From Nostoc linckia NIES-25 (GTDB taxonomy: Bacteria > Cyanobacteriota > Cyanobacteriia > Cyanobacteriales > Nostocaceae), in contig NZ_AP018222.1 of assembly GCF_002368035.1 (NCBI RefSeq), positions 2,072,471 to 2,136,470 of the forward strand: a DNA stretch of 64,000 nucleotides, given 5' to 3'. The position numbers were made by a program, and so were the translations under genes. The notes beneath the pieces are model-generated. The model had not been told where the DNA came from. It saw only the letters and a list, made by a program, of their open reading frames with translations, and made no database searches. Shown piece after piece: positions 1 to 9,008 of the stretch. How positions within the stretch are numbered: the first letter of the stretch is position 1; every line of letters starts with the position of its first letter.

Positions 1-454
1 TCCCTTCCCAAAGAGGTTGGGGTGCTTGGGTGGGGAGAGCCTCATCTGCAATTTCATACAGACAACTCTTTTGGCTGCTCGAACCAGCGTTTAGCACCAA
101 TATCTTCATAATAGGAAAACGTGACCTGCTGTAATGATGCCACAATGCTACACTTAGCCGCGACAGCGTGCTATTGGGCATTAGATATATTTTCAAAAAG
201 CGAATTACGATCGCGATCCGCGTTACCCCACCCCGGTTTTGTCTAAAGCCAAAACCTCCCCTCCCCTTGCCAAGGGGAGGGGTTGGGGGTGGGGTAAAAC
301 GATTGTGAGGTAAGAGTTTGAGCTTCAGTTGACAATTGCATGTCGATGCAATTTAGTTGCAAGGCGATGCAATTGAGTTATAGGGTGATGCAATGAGATT
401 ACAGCTTGTAAGAAAGCCAAAAATTTGCCTTTCTTCAAAATTGGAAGTGAGAAA
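1..454. repeat. Intergenic region with GC-rich inverted repeat and short direct repeats
   Basis: No gene is visible. Positions 214-300 hold a long imperfect inverted repeat (C-rich arm, then G-rich arm); the same unit recurs at 19003-19086. Three short direct repeats built on GATGCAAT lie at about 341-394. This is typical dispersed intergenic repeat material. Confidence 0.6.
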
Positions 455-1897
455 TTACGAATTATGAATTACCAAAGGCTGATATTTGGGAATATTCTCT
501 TCATCAATAAACTCATCTGATTGAGAACGCGAATTGATTGTCTGCTTTAAAACCTGCATGAGGATATGTGGCTGGAAAAATGCGCTGGGTGGCTTGAGTA
601 AATTCATCACTTCTGTGAAAAGCTGATGAATTTCTGCACTGTCAGCTTGCAGCAGTAATAATCGATCCATATACAACTGCATAAATTTGCTAATCAGATC
701 GGGTTTTCCTCCCTCGGTAGCAGGCCAACGGAAGTCTTCGCCTGTGGCCATCAACCAAGGTACAGAAATGGCTTTTCTTAGTTGCTTTTGAAAATATCGT
801 GGAAAACCAATTAAATTACCTTGGGATTGCTTAGATAATTGCTTGCTCAAACATTCATCTAGAGTCAAAGCGCCCAAAGCAGCGGTAGTCATACCTTGAC
901 CGTAAACGGGATTGAAGGCACAAACGGCATCACCTACCATTATCAAACCTTCTGGCAATCTAGAAAGTTTTTCGTAGTGACGCAGGTGATTTTCTGTGCG
1001 CCTATAGCCGTAGATGGGCGAGATGGGTTGAGCGTCTTTTATGGCTTGATAGAGAATAGGCGATCGCAAACTCTGAGCAAAGTCTAAAAATCCAGCTTCG
1101 TCAGTTGGTGGATAATCTCGATTTACACCCGCGAGTGTGACAATCCAACGATTACCTTCAACTGGATAAAGCACAGCACTGCGAGTATTATGTGGTGGTT
1201 TTGAGCCAATCAGCAAAATTTTCCAATCTGCTTGAAAACCCTCAGGAGGATGATACCAGCGGCTAGCATAGCCTAAAAAAGAATTGACAACTATCTGTTG
1301 CGGTGGCTGATAACCCAATTCCTCTAACCACTGTGGTGCGTGGGAATTGCGGCCACTGGCATCTACAACTAAATTAGCAAGTATTTCGGCTTCGGGTTCG
1401 TTGCGAAAACTGACTCGTACTCCAGTAATGGTGGTTTTGTTAGGGTTAGACACTAAGTTAGTTACTTGTGCTGCTTGCACAAATGCAATCCGGTCATTAC
1501 CTGCCAACCGACGGCGGATAGTCCACTCCAAAAGATTACGGCTACAAGCACAGCTGATTAAATGAGAAGAAAAGCGTGGTGCCCAACCGTTAAAACCCAA
1601 CCAAGGACAATCTGCTATTGAGTCTACAATTGGTGTCCCTGAATTAGTTAATTCTGCAATGATGCCAGGAAACAGCTGCTCTAAAATCTGCTGACCCCGA
1701 ATGAGTAAAACATGGACGTGATGAGCTTGGGGTACGCCGTGACGTTGTTCTGGTTGTTCGGGAAAGCGATCGCGTTCTACAATGGTCACGCGATCGAAGT
1801 ACTTGGTTAGTACTTGAGCTGTCAACAATCCGGCAATACTTCCACCAATGACAATAGCTTTGTTTTCTTTAGCTGTAGAAATTTCTAAATCAAACAT
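455..1897 (-). CDS. FAD-dependent monooxygenase / hydroxylase-like oxidoreductase
   Basis: A 480-residue flavoprotein of the aromatic-ring hydroxylase / geranylgeranyl reductase superfamily. The N-terminus carries the dinucleotide-binding fold (GGSIAGL, residues 18-24, followed by an acidic VERD at the end of strand 2). A second FAD motif, VGDAVCAFNPVYGQGM, lies in the C-terminal half. This arrangement is known from FAD hydroxylases acting on polyprenyl, aromatic or indole substrates; the substrate cannot be read from sequence. No signal peptide is visible, so it is probably cytosolic. It stands alone, reading away from the repeat-rich DNA on both sides. Superfamily confident, specific function unknown. 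Confidence 0.8.
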   Translation of the reverse strand: MFDLEISTAKENKAIVIGGSIAGLLTAQVLTKYFDRVTIVERDRFPEQPEQRHGVPQAHHVHVLLIRGQQILEQLFPGIIAELTNSGTPIVDSIADCPWLGFNGWAPRFSSHLISCACSRNLLEWTIRRRLAGNDRIAFVQAAQVTNLVSNPNKTTITGVRVSFRNEPEAEILANLVVDASGRNSHAPQWLEELGYQPPQQIVVNSFLGYASRWYHPPEGFQADWKILLIGSKPPHNTRSAVLYPVEGNRWIVTLAGVNRDYPPTDEAGFLDFAQSLRSPILYQAIKDAQPISPIYGYRRTENHLRHYEKLSRLPEGLIMVGDAVCAFNPVYGQGMTTAALGALTLDECLSKQLSKQSQGNLIGFPRYFQKQLRKAISVPWLMATGEDFRWPATEGGKPDLISKFMQLYMDRLLLLQADSAEIHQLFTEVMNLLKPPSAFFQPHILMQVLKQTINSRSQSDEFIDEENIPKYQPLVIHNS

Positions 1898-2645
1898 TTG
1901 AGACTTAATTTAGCTTTATTGTTATGTTCTTATACTTAACGTAGCTTAATACTTACTCGCTTGCATAGATTTTGCAATTGATGAATATAGTAGGAATCCA
2001 ATTTGATTATTGAAAAAATTTAAGTATCTGTAGCGTGCGTTATTGTGAAGCATAACGCACCAAATCCTTAAGAATGGTGCGTTAGCTTTTGGCTACTAGA
2101 GCGTGTTTTCAAAGTCAGGACTTACGCAATATCTGACTGAAAACCTTATTCTTGCGTAGCGGTAATTCATGAATTACCGCTACTTTCGTTATCTTTTGCG
2201 TAAATCCTGAAAGCCTTAGATCCCCCCAACCCCCCGATAAATTGGGGGGCAAAGAGTCTCTTAAAGTCCCCCAATTTATCGGGGGATTTAGGAGGATCTA
2301 AAAAGTTAGGAGGTTAAACAAATAGTTTGAAAACACGCCCTAGCGTGGCAAGCTTAAAATGTTGCAAAAAAATTGTAGGTTGGGGAGCCACTGCGTTGGA
2401 CGGGTTTCCCGGCTTAAAGCAAGTGGCGTTTGAAGACCAAAACCCAACACCTCAATCAATGTTGGTTTTCACTCCGTTCAACCCAACCTACTGCTAGTGT
2501 ACTATTTTAGTCTTGTCACGCCACTAAGTATATTTCAAAAATCAAATATGAGTCCTACACAAATAATCAAAAGTCAAAGTTCAAAAAATAGCTTTTTGTT
2601 ATTACTATTGAACTTTGACTCTTGAATTCAAGCTGATTAAATTGC
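1898..2645. repeat. Gene-free stretch with several palindromic repeats
   Basis: No plausible gene. It holds a palindrome around GCGTTA/TAACGC (about 2030-2095), one copy of the 94-bp CAGGACTTACGCAA element (2116-2209, reverse orientation), a C-run/G-run palindrome (about 2219-2300) and another inverted segment (about 2370-2520). These are dispersed elements also seen elsewhere in the window. Confidence 0.6.
2116..2209 (-). repeat. 94-bp palindromic element, copy 1 of the CAGGACTTACGCAA family
   Basis: A MITE-like unit with terminal inverted repeats (CAGGACTTACGCAA at one end, its complement at the other, with one mismatch here) and an inner perfect palindrome (GCGGTAATTC / GAATTACCGC). Other copies lie at 3453, 18900, 20904, 43401 and 52383. 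No coding capacity, so any movement would need a transposase from elsewhere. Confidence 0.75.
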
Positions 2646-3113
2646 CTAACCAACAGTAGTAGCAAAAAACTTTTCTAAGTTTTTCTTGTCAATAAAATTG
2701 AGATACTGAGACACAATTTCTGGAGTGAGCAATTCTAGCATTAAGCGGTTCTCAATCCAAAATTCGATTACTTCAAATTTACCTCGGCTACAATGCAGTG
2801 CCCGCCATCCTTCCTTAGCAGCAATTTCTTCAATCTCTTTTTTACTAACAGGCACACTCACGGCTGCGTGGACTGCATCAAATTGGCTGCAATTCTTATT
2901 TTCACGAAATTTAACTTGTTGTTCGTCATCGCCAGGAATCAACTCAGTTCCCAGTGGATAAACTTCGATTAAAGTGCCTTGCTCATCCATCGCTATTGCT
3001 ACATAGCTTCCAGGATGGGGGGTAAATGGAGCAACTTTGCCGCCCAAGAGTTTAGCTAAAACCTCAGCAACATGACGGGGGTTATTTGCTGCAATAGAAA
3101 TGTGGTGAATCAT
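2646..3113 (-). CDS. VOC/glyoxalase-fold small protein
   Basis: A 155-residue protein starting MIHHISIAANN, with the beta-alpha-beta-beta-beta pattern of the vicinal oxygen chelate superfamily. The opening HHISIA strand, the central YVAIAMDEQGTLIEVYPLG strand pair and the later HAAVSVP segment match one VOC module plus a half-module. In such proteins conserved His/Glu residues bind metal; the early His residues and the Glu of LIEVYP are candidates. Substrate unknown. It stands alone on the minus strand; function beyond the fold is not inferable. Confidence 0.65.
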   Translation of the reverse strand: MIHHISIAANNPRHVAEVLAKLLGGKVAPFTPHPGSYVAIAMDEQGTLIEVYPLGTELIPGDDEQQVKFRENKNCSQFDAVHAAVSVPVSKKEIEEIAAKEGWRALHCSRGKFEVIEFWIENRLMLELLTPEIVSQYLNFIDKKNLEKFFATTVG

Positions 3114-3727
3114 TGGCTTTGCCTCGAAAGATTAGACAATTTATAGTTATTTACACCTGATAAAATCAACAGCGAACATCAACTTCATACAACAAGCTGG
3201 TTTGATTTTTGCAGTTACAGCACAATTCAGAACTAATACAGGATTTATCCCAGGTTTGAAATTTAGATTGTGTACTTTATCAACTTAAAATCTGCTGTAT
3301 TTGCTCCCAGCAAATACTCAGCAGCAGGAAATTACTCTTTTTGATATGGAAGCGGGTTTTTATTACCCAATCAAATAGTAATACTATATATAGTAACTAC
3401 TCAAAAATAAATTGTTTAGTTAATACTTATTTTTTAACAAAAGTTAGTATTACAGGACTTACGCAAAAGATAACGAAAGTAGCGGTAATTCATGAATTAC
3501 CGCTACGGAAGAATAAGGTTTTCAGTCACATATTGCGTAAGTCCTGTATTAATTAGGATTTTTTGAATGCCAACATTTGTATAAACTATATAGTATTGAT
3601 TTCATCTATCTTCAGTATTGTTTTATTTGTTTATTTGCAAAAATGAATTTATGACTCTCAATTCACTCAACATATAAGCAGCTTAAATGGTCTATCGTAA
3701 ATTTTGATTAATCGAAACATTAAAATT
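3114..3727. repeat. Intergenic region with palindromic element copy 2
   Basis: Contains copy 2 of the CAGGACTTACGCAA element at 3453-3546 in AT-rich DNA. No other gene or RNA is recognisable. Apparent short reading frames here run through the repeat. Confidence 0.6.
3453..3546 (+). repeat. 94-bp palindromic element, copy 2
   Basis: Intact copy with CAGGACTTACGCAA / TTGCGTAAGTCCTG ends and the inner GGTAATTCATGAATTACC palindrome. Confidence 0.75.
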
Positions 3728-4552
3728 ATGGTTTTAGAAAATTATTATTTTAACTATTCTTTAATTCATCCAAAAGATAAACCAGTAATTCTTTTTCTAC
3801 ACGGTTTCATGGGTAACATTGATGAATTTGATGAAGCAATTAAATTATTAGCTGATGAATTTTCTTATTTAACACTTGACTTACCCGGACACGGCAAAAC
3901 CGAAGTTTTGGGTGGGGATGAATACTATTCAATGTCAAACACTGCCCAAGCCATAATTAACTTATTAGATAAATTAAAAATTCCTAAATGCTTTTTAGTT
4001 GGTTATTCAATGGGTGGCAGATTAGCTTTATACCTTGTCCTGCATTTTCCCGAACGTTTCTTCAAAGTGATACTGGAATCAGCTTCTCCAGGTTTGGCAA
4101 CAGAAACAGAACGATTAGAGCGAATTAAGCGCGATACACAAATAGGCAGGAAATTGGCAATAATTAGTAATAAAGTTGCTTTTGTTGATTTTCTGTCCAA
4201 TTGGTATAATCAAGCAATTTTTGGTTATATCAAAAATCATCCACAATATGACCAAATGGTAGAAAATCGCTCGCAGAACAATCCCCAAGAATTAGATAAA
4301 TCCCTACGCTTCATGGGTACTGGATGCCAGCCTAATTTGTGGACTAAGCTAGCAAAAAATACAATTCCTATGGTTTTATTAGTTGGTGAATATGATACAA
4401 AATTTGTACATATTAATACAGAAATGGCTAAAATATGCGAACTCACCCAGCTAAGAATAATTGATAATGCTGGACATAATATTCACTTTGAAAATACTTT
4501 GACCTTTGTGAAAAGTCTGAGAGAGTTTTTGAATTATACTAATCCGCTTTAA
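3728..4552 (+). CDS. menH: Alpha/beta hydrolase, probable MenH (SHCHC synthase)
   Basis: A 274-residue alpha/beta hydrolase. The oxyanion segment HGFMG is at residues 25-29, the nucleophile elbow GYSMGG has Ser94, and the rest of the triad is probably Asp223 (GEYDTKF) and His250 (AGHNIHFE). MenH-type enzymes remove pyruvate to form 2-succinyl-6-hydroxy-2,4-cyclohexadiene-1-carboxylate in phylloquinone synthesis, which cyanobacteria need for photosystem I. The GHGKTE and GYSMGGRLAL segments fit MenH better than a generic esterase, but no other men gene is nearby. The ATG at 3728 is preferred over an in-frame TTG at 3704 because family members begin shortly before the first strand. The gene is more AT-rich than its neighbours. 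Confidence 0.65.
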   Translation: MVLENYYFNYSLIHPKDKPVILFLHGFMGNIDEFDEAIKLLADEFSYLTLDLPGHGKTEVLGGDEYYSMSNTAQAIINLLDKLKIPKCFLVGYSMGGRLALYLVLHFPERFFKVILESASPGLATETERLERIKRDTQIGRKLAIISNKVAFVDFLSNWYNQAIFGYIKNHPQYDQMVENRSQNNPQELDKSLRFMGTGCQPNLWTKLAKNTIPMVLLVGEYDTKFVHINTEMAKICELTQLRIIDNAGHNIHFENTLTFVKSLREFLNYTNPL

Positions 4553-5305
4553 TTTTGAGGACTTATACAAACAGGTAATAGTCAATTTTAAAAGTACTAA
4601 TTACTTATTGAATTTTGCCTGTTGCTTCTTGCCTATGCCTGGAGCGATCGCTCTCTCTAGCCCTTCTATCGAAGCAAGCACGATTACCCGCCATTAGTCA
4701 ATCATTCTTTAGTTAGCTCCTTAATCTTCCTGTAGTCTAGTTTAAATCACACTCATGGAAGAAGTTTTAATGAGTGAGGTTTTCTAGTCTTTTAGAAGAA
4801 CTGAAGTCAACTAATATGCAAGCATTGGTAATGCTGTAAAAAAAACTGGCATTATTATAATTTTGTATTAGCTGATAATCATAAATTAGTAATTATTGAT
4901 TATTTAGATTGTCATTTTTGCGTCACATTTATATTTAACCATATTTTATGTGGAGATATGGATAAGGTGTTACGCATCTAACGCCTGACTTTTCACGTCA
5001 TGTGGAAAAGTCCACGGAAAATCTAACTTCCAAACCAGGAATTCAAAGTCTCTCTCCTCGCAGGAGAGAGATTTTGAGAGAGGTTTTCCAGATACCGTGA
5101 AAAGTTAGATCTAACGCCGCACATTTTTTGTGTTGACGATGGTTAACTGTTAACTATCAACAGTCAACACGATGGTTAACTGTGCAATTTAAAAGCGTAA
5201 TAGCTTATAAGTTTATATTCCTATCTCAATCGAATTGATTATATGAGGTAATTTTTGATGAAACAAAGCAAAAAGTCCCTGCTCAACACCAAATGAGGAA
5301 CTAAT
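4553..5305. other. Gene-free 750-bp stretch
   Basis: No convincing gene. It contains an inverted segment around CTCTCTCC/GGAGAGAG (about 5040-5100) and direct repeats of a GGTTAACTGT motif near 5140-5185. The remainder is AT-rich with no recognised RNA. Confidence 0.5.
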
Positions 5306-6667
5306 GTGAGTAGACCTGATGACTACAATTTGCTCGATCGGACAGAGATAATTGAAACAGCATTACCCAAGCCATCACTGACATTACCAGATGCTGTGGC
5401 TTTGATTGTTGGTATTGTCATCGGTGCGGGGATTTTTGAAACCCCTGCTTTAGTAGCAAATCAAGCGGGTAGTAATATTGCGGTACTACTTTTTTGGTTC
5501 ATCGGTGGTGTAATATCTCTGGTGGGAGCGCTATGCTATGCAGAATTAGCAACAGTTTACCCTGATGTTGGAGGTGCTTATTACTATTTGAAACGTGCGT
5601 TCGGGCGAGGAGTCGCCTTTTTATTTGCCTGGGCACGGATGACAGTAATTCAAACTGGTTCTATTGCTATTTTGGCATTTGTTTTTGGCGATTACGTTTC
5701 GCAAATATGGCGACTGGGCACGTTTTCATCATCTATTTATGCAGCAGTAGCGATCGCGCTTTTAACTGCTTTGAACATCGTCGGATTGCAACAAGGTAAG
5801 TGGACACAAAACTTGCTCAGTGTTGCCAAAGTTTTGGGTTTGTTGCTAGTAGTAATTATTGGGCTGAGTGCCACTCCGAATAATACCCCCCTTGTAGAAT
5901 CTGCATCATCAGGAACTTGGGGATTAGCGATGGTGTTTGTGCTGCTGTCCTACGGCGGTTGGAATGAAGCCGCTTACATTTCGGCAGAAATTCAAAATGG
6001 ACGGCGGAACATCGTGCGATCGCTCGTTTGGAGTATTAGTATAATCACCGCCATTTACTTGCTGATCAACCTGGCTTACCTGCGGGGACTGGGATTAGCC
6101 AACATGGCACAGTCAGAAGCAGTAGCCGCAGATTTAATGCGATCGCTTTGGGGTACACCGGGAGCTTTATTCATCAGCATTTTAATTGCGATCGCCACCT
6201 TAGGGGCAACCAACGCCACAATTTTTACTGGAGCGCGTACCAACTACGCACTGGGACAAGACTTTTCCCTATTTGGTTTTATGGGACGCTGGCAGCAACG
6301 TCCTAGCAGCCCTAGCCATGCCTTATTGTTGCAAGCTGCGATCGCCTTAGCACTAGTTGTTTTAGGCACGCTCACCCGCAAAGGCTTTGAAACAATGGTG
6401 GATTACACCGCCCCCGTGTTTTGGTTCTTCTTCCTACTTTCAGGCGCATCTCTCCTGGTCTTGCGGATGCGGGAACCCCACATAGTGCGCCCATTTCGAG
6501 TGCCATTTTATCCCTTCACACCATTACTCTTTTGCGCCGTCTGCGCTTATCTACTGTATTCCAGCTTAGTTTACACAGGCGTCGGAGCAATTGTAGGTGT
6601 CTTAGTTGTCGCCGCAGGTATTCCACTGTTGCTTTGGAATAACCGACCAGGAAACGCAAGGAGATGA
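5306..6667 (+). CDS. APC-superfamily amino acid permease
   Basis: A 453-residue inner-membrane transporter with about 12 hydrophobic segments. The first transmembrane segment carries the APC signature GIVIGAGIFETP near residues 37-48, followed by YAELATVYPDVGGAYYYLKRAFG, the usual second and third segments. The family moves amino acids or polyamines with proton or sodium coupling or by exchange; the substrate is not evident. A GTG start at 5306 is chosen because the overlapping ATG at 5304 is followed at once by a stop in its own frame. It is followed after 134 bp by a lipoprotein methyltransferase gene, with a heptamer repeat tract between. Confidence 0.85.
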   Translation: MSRPDDYNLLDRTEIIETALPKPSLTLPDAVALIVGIVIGAGIFETPALVANQAGSNIAVLLFWFIGGVISLVGALCYAELATVYPDVGGAYYYLKRAFGRGVAFLFAWARMTVIQTGSIAILAFVFGDYVSQIWRLGTFSSSIYAAVAIALLTALNIVGLQQGKWTQNLLSVAKVLGLLLVVIIGLSATPNNTPLVESASSGTWGLAMVFVLLSYGGWNEAAYISAEIQNGRRNIVRSLVWSISIITAIYLLINLAYLRGLGLANMAQSEAVAADLMRSLWGTPGALFISILIAIATLGATNATIFTGARTNYALGQDFSLFGFMGRWQQRPSSPSHALLLQAAIALALVVLGTLTRKGFETMVDYTAPVFWFFFLLSGASLLVLRMREPHIVRPFRVPFYPFTPLLFCAVCAYLLYSSLVYTGVGAIVGVLVVAAGIPLLLWNNRPGNARR

Positions 6668-6780
6668 GGCAGCAGGGGAGGCAGGGGAGCAGAGGAGCTA
6701 GGGGAGCAGGGGAGCAGGGGAAGAATAACTCCTAACTCCTAACTCCTAACTCCTCACTTAGCACTTCAATACCCAATAAA
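6668..6780 (+). repeat. Purine-rich tract and tandem heptamers (STRR type)
   Basis: A GGGGAGCA-rich stretch is followed by four tandem copies of the heptamer TAACTCC (about 6727-6757). Short tandem heptanucleotide repeats are characteristic of heterocystous cyanobacteria. Confidence 0.7.
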
Positions 6781-6801
6781 AAATCACAAAGGAGAAAATT
6801 G

Positions 6802-7458
6802 ATGAACTTCAAAAAAATTCTGTTTTTACTGGTTACAGGAGTTAGTATTAGCAGCTTGGGAATTGTTGGGTGTACGACGGAACAGCGTAGTGCTGAAGCT
6901 CCGACAGAACCTTCTACTTTAACGGCTGAGACTCAAACAGTAACTCCCGCAGCTACGCCGACATCTCAACCCCAAGAACGCCCTGGTGATGTTCCTTATG
7001 TGCCAACTCCACAGCCGGTGGTGGATGCAATGTTAAAAGTGGCAAAAGTGGGCAAAAACGATGTACTTTACGACCTTGGCAGTGGTGACGGGCGAATTGT
7101 GGTTACTGCGGCACAAAATTTTGGTACCCGCGGTATAGGCATAGATATTGACCCCCAACGCATCAAAGAAGCTAATGAAAATGCCAAGAAAGCAGGAGTC
7201 ACAGACCGCGTGAAGTTTGTCCAGCAGGACTTATTCAACACTGATTTTAGTGAAGCAACGGTAGTCACCCTTTACCTATTACCAGAAATCAACGAGAGAC
7301 TCCGCCCCATACTCCTAAAACAACTCAAACCTGGGACTCGGATTGTTTCCCACGCCTTCGATATGGGCGAGTGGAAACCAGACCAAACGCTAAATGTAGA
7401 AGGCAAAACTGTTTATTATTGGGTAGTTCCTAAAGAGATACCAGCGAATTTGCGATAG
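6802..7458 (+). CDS. Class I SAM-dependent methyltransferase with lipoprotein signal
   Basis: A 218-residue protein. The first 24 residues form a lipoprotein signal (MNFKKI, hydrophobic core, lipobox IVGC), then a Thr/Pro/Ala-rich linker to about residue 65. The catalytic domain has motif I DLGSGDGR and acidic motif II GIDIDP, then a post-I segment with VKFVQQDLF. These are hallmarks of Rossmann-fold methyltransferases. A membrane-anchored extracytoplasmic methyltransferase is unusual, since SAM is cytosolic; either the anchoring is inward or the protein has another role. ATG at 6802 follows a GGAG ribosome binding site at 6791-6794. Confidence 0.75.
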   Translation: MNFKKILFLLVTGVSISSLGIVGCTTEQRSAEAPTEPSTLTAETQTVTPAATPTSQPQERPGDVPYVPTPQPVVDAMLKVAKVGKNDVLYDLGSGDGRIVVTAAQNFGTRGIGIDIDPQRIKEANENAKKAGVTDRVKFVQQDLFNTDFSEATVVTLYLLPEINERLRPILLKQLKPGTRIVSHAFDMGEWKPDQTLNVEGKTVYYWVVPKEIPANLR

Positions 7459-8038
7459 TGTACTAATACCAATTCAAATAATGTTTGCGACACATCAATT
7501 ATCCGTAAGGGCACAACAATGTTGTGCCCCTACCCATCTGTCGCATTCTTTTTTAAAATTGGTATAATTTGAGATTTTGGATTTTGGATTTAATAAATAA
7601 TTTAAAATCAAAATCCAAGGTTCTTTAATTGATACCAAAATTGAGACAGTAGTTGGACACAATTTATTACACAATATCATTGGGATTATTCGCAATGGCT
7701 GTAACTATTTTTGTCCATCTACTTAATGTTTTGAATACTGACTGACAAATTAGTAATTAAGAGGTTGTTTGAAAAGTATTTGGCTGTGATTTTGAGCACT
7801 TATCGATCCCCCCTAACCCCCCTTAAAAAGGGGGGAACCGGAATCAAAGTCCTCCTTTTTAAGGGTAAACCGGAATCAAAGTCCTCCTTTTTAAGGGTAA
7901 ACCGGAATCAAAGTCCTCCTTTTTAAGGAGGATAATGAGGGATCTAGAACTTTTTAATACCGACAAGAGGACTTTTAAAATATCCTCTAAGACTTTTAAT
8001 TTAAAATCTAAAATCCAAAATCATTTGAGTGAGAAAAT
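7459..8038. repeat. Repeat-rich intergenic DNA with 32-bp tandem triplication
   Basis: No gene. A palindrome with GGGCACAACA / TGTTGTGCCC arms sits at about 7507-7531. A larger element starting GGTTGTTTGAAAAGTATT spans about 7762-7985 and is related to 59630-59775. Inside it a 32-bp unit (ACCGGAATCAAAG...) is tandemly repeated three times from 7837 to about 7925. Confidence 0.65.
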
Positions 8039-8848
8039 ATGATAGGGTTAAAAGGAAAGAATGCTTTAATTACAGGTGCAACGTCAGGTATCGGTCAAGC
8101 GATCGCCATTAAACTTGCTCAAGAAGGATGCAATATCGCTATCAATTACCGCAAAGACCCTGAAGCAGCAGCACAAACGCAAGAAATGGCATTGCAACAA
8201 GCTTGTGGAGATATTCAAAGTTGTGGTGTGAAATCGTTGCTGGTTCAGGGAGATGTTTCTCAAGAATCAGACATTGTTGAGATGGTCAACACTGTTGTCA
8301 CAGAATTTGGCAGTCTAGATATTCTCATCAACAATGCTGGTATCCAAATAGAAAGTCCATCTCATGAAGTTTCCACAGCAGATTTTGACCGAGTGATTGC
8401 AGTCAATCTCCGGGGTGCTTATCTGAGCGCCCGTGAAACTATTAAACACCTACTGTCTGCTAATCGTCAGGGAGTAATTATTAATATTTCCAGCGTTCAC
8501 GAAATTATTCCTCGACCAATGTATATCAGTTATTCTATTAGCAAAGGCGGGATGGAAAATCTGACCAAAAGTTTAGCATTGGAATACGCTAGCCAAGGTA
8601 TTCGTGTTAACGCCGTTGCCCCCGGAGCGACAATCACACCAATCAATCAAGCCTGGACAGATGACCCTGAAAAAAAGGCGATCGTGGAAAGTCACATCCC
8701 AATGGGGCGGGCTGGCACTACTGAAGAAATGGCAGCCGCAGTGGCTTTTTTAGCTTCTGATGAAGCCGCATACATCACCGGACAAACGCTGTTTGTCGAT
8801 GGTGGATTGACTCTGTATGCTGATTTCCGGGAAAGCTGGTCGGCTTAA
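8039..8848 (+). CDS. SDR oxidoreductase, glucose 1-dehydrogenase-like
   Basis: A 269-residue classical short-chain dehydrogenase. The cofactor motif GATSGIG is near residues 13-19, NNAG is present (DILINNAGI), the catalytic Ser lies in NISSVHE and Tyr/Lys in YSISK. The C-terminus (ITGQTLFVDGGLTLY) is typical of NAD(P)-dependent sugar or polyol dehydrogenases. The Arg in NYRKDP after strand 2 suggests NADP. It lies 160 bp upstream of neutral invertase on the same strand, so a link to sugar metabolism is possible. The substrate is uncertain. Confidence 0.8.
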   Translation: MIGLKGKNALITGATSGIGQAIAIKLAQEGCNIAINYRKDPEAAAQTQEMALQQACGDIQSCGVKSLLVQGDVSQESDIVEMVNTVVTEFGSLDILINNAGIQIESPSHEVSTADFDRVIAVNLRGAYLSARETIKHLLSANRQGVIINISSVHEIIPRPMYISYSISKGGMENLTKSLALEYASQGIRVNAVAPGATITPINQAWTDDPEKKAIVESHIPMGRAGTTEEMAAAVAFLASDEAAYITGQTLFVDGGLTLYADFRESWSA

Positions 8849-9008
8849 GAGTTCAGTTGGCGTGCTTTCCACAATTGAGCCGATATAGCAGGGAACAGGC
8901 AATAGGCAACGGGCTTGCGAAAGTCTCTTGATATAGAGCTTTTAGATCGATTTATGCCTTAAATTCTGCTTCAACTGCTATATATCCCATTAGTGGAATT
9001 AGACACCT

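Noticed and set aside
3341..3556. 71-codon frame across palindromic element copy 2
   Set aside because: Most of it is the repeat; equivalent frames appear in other copies.
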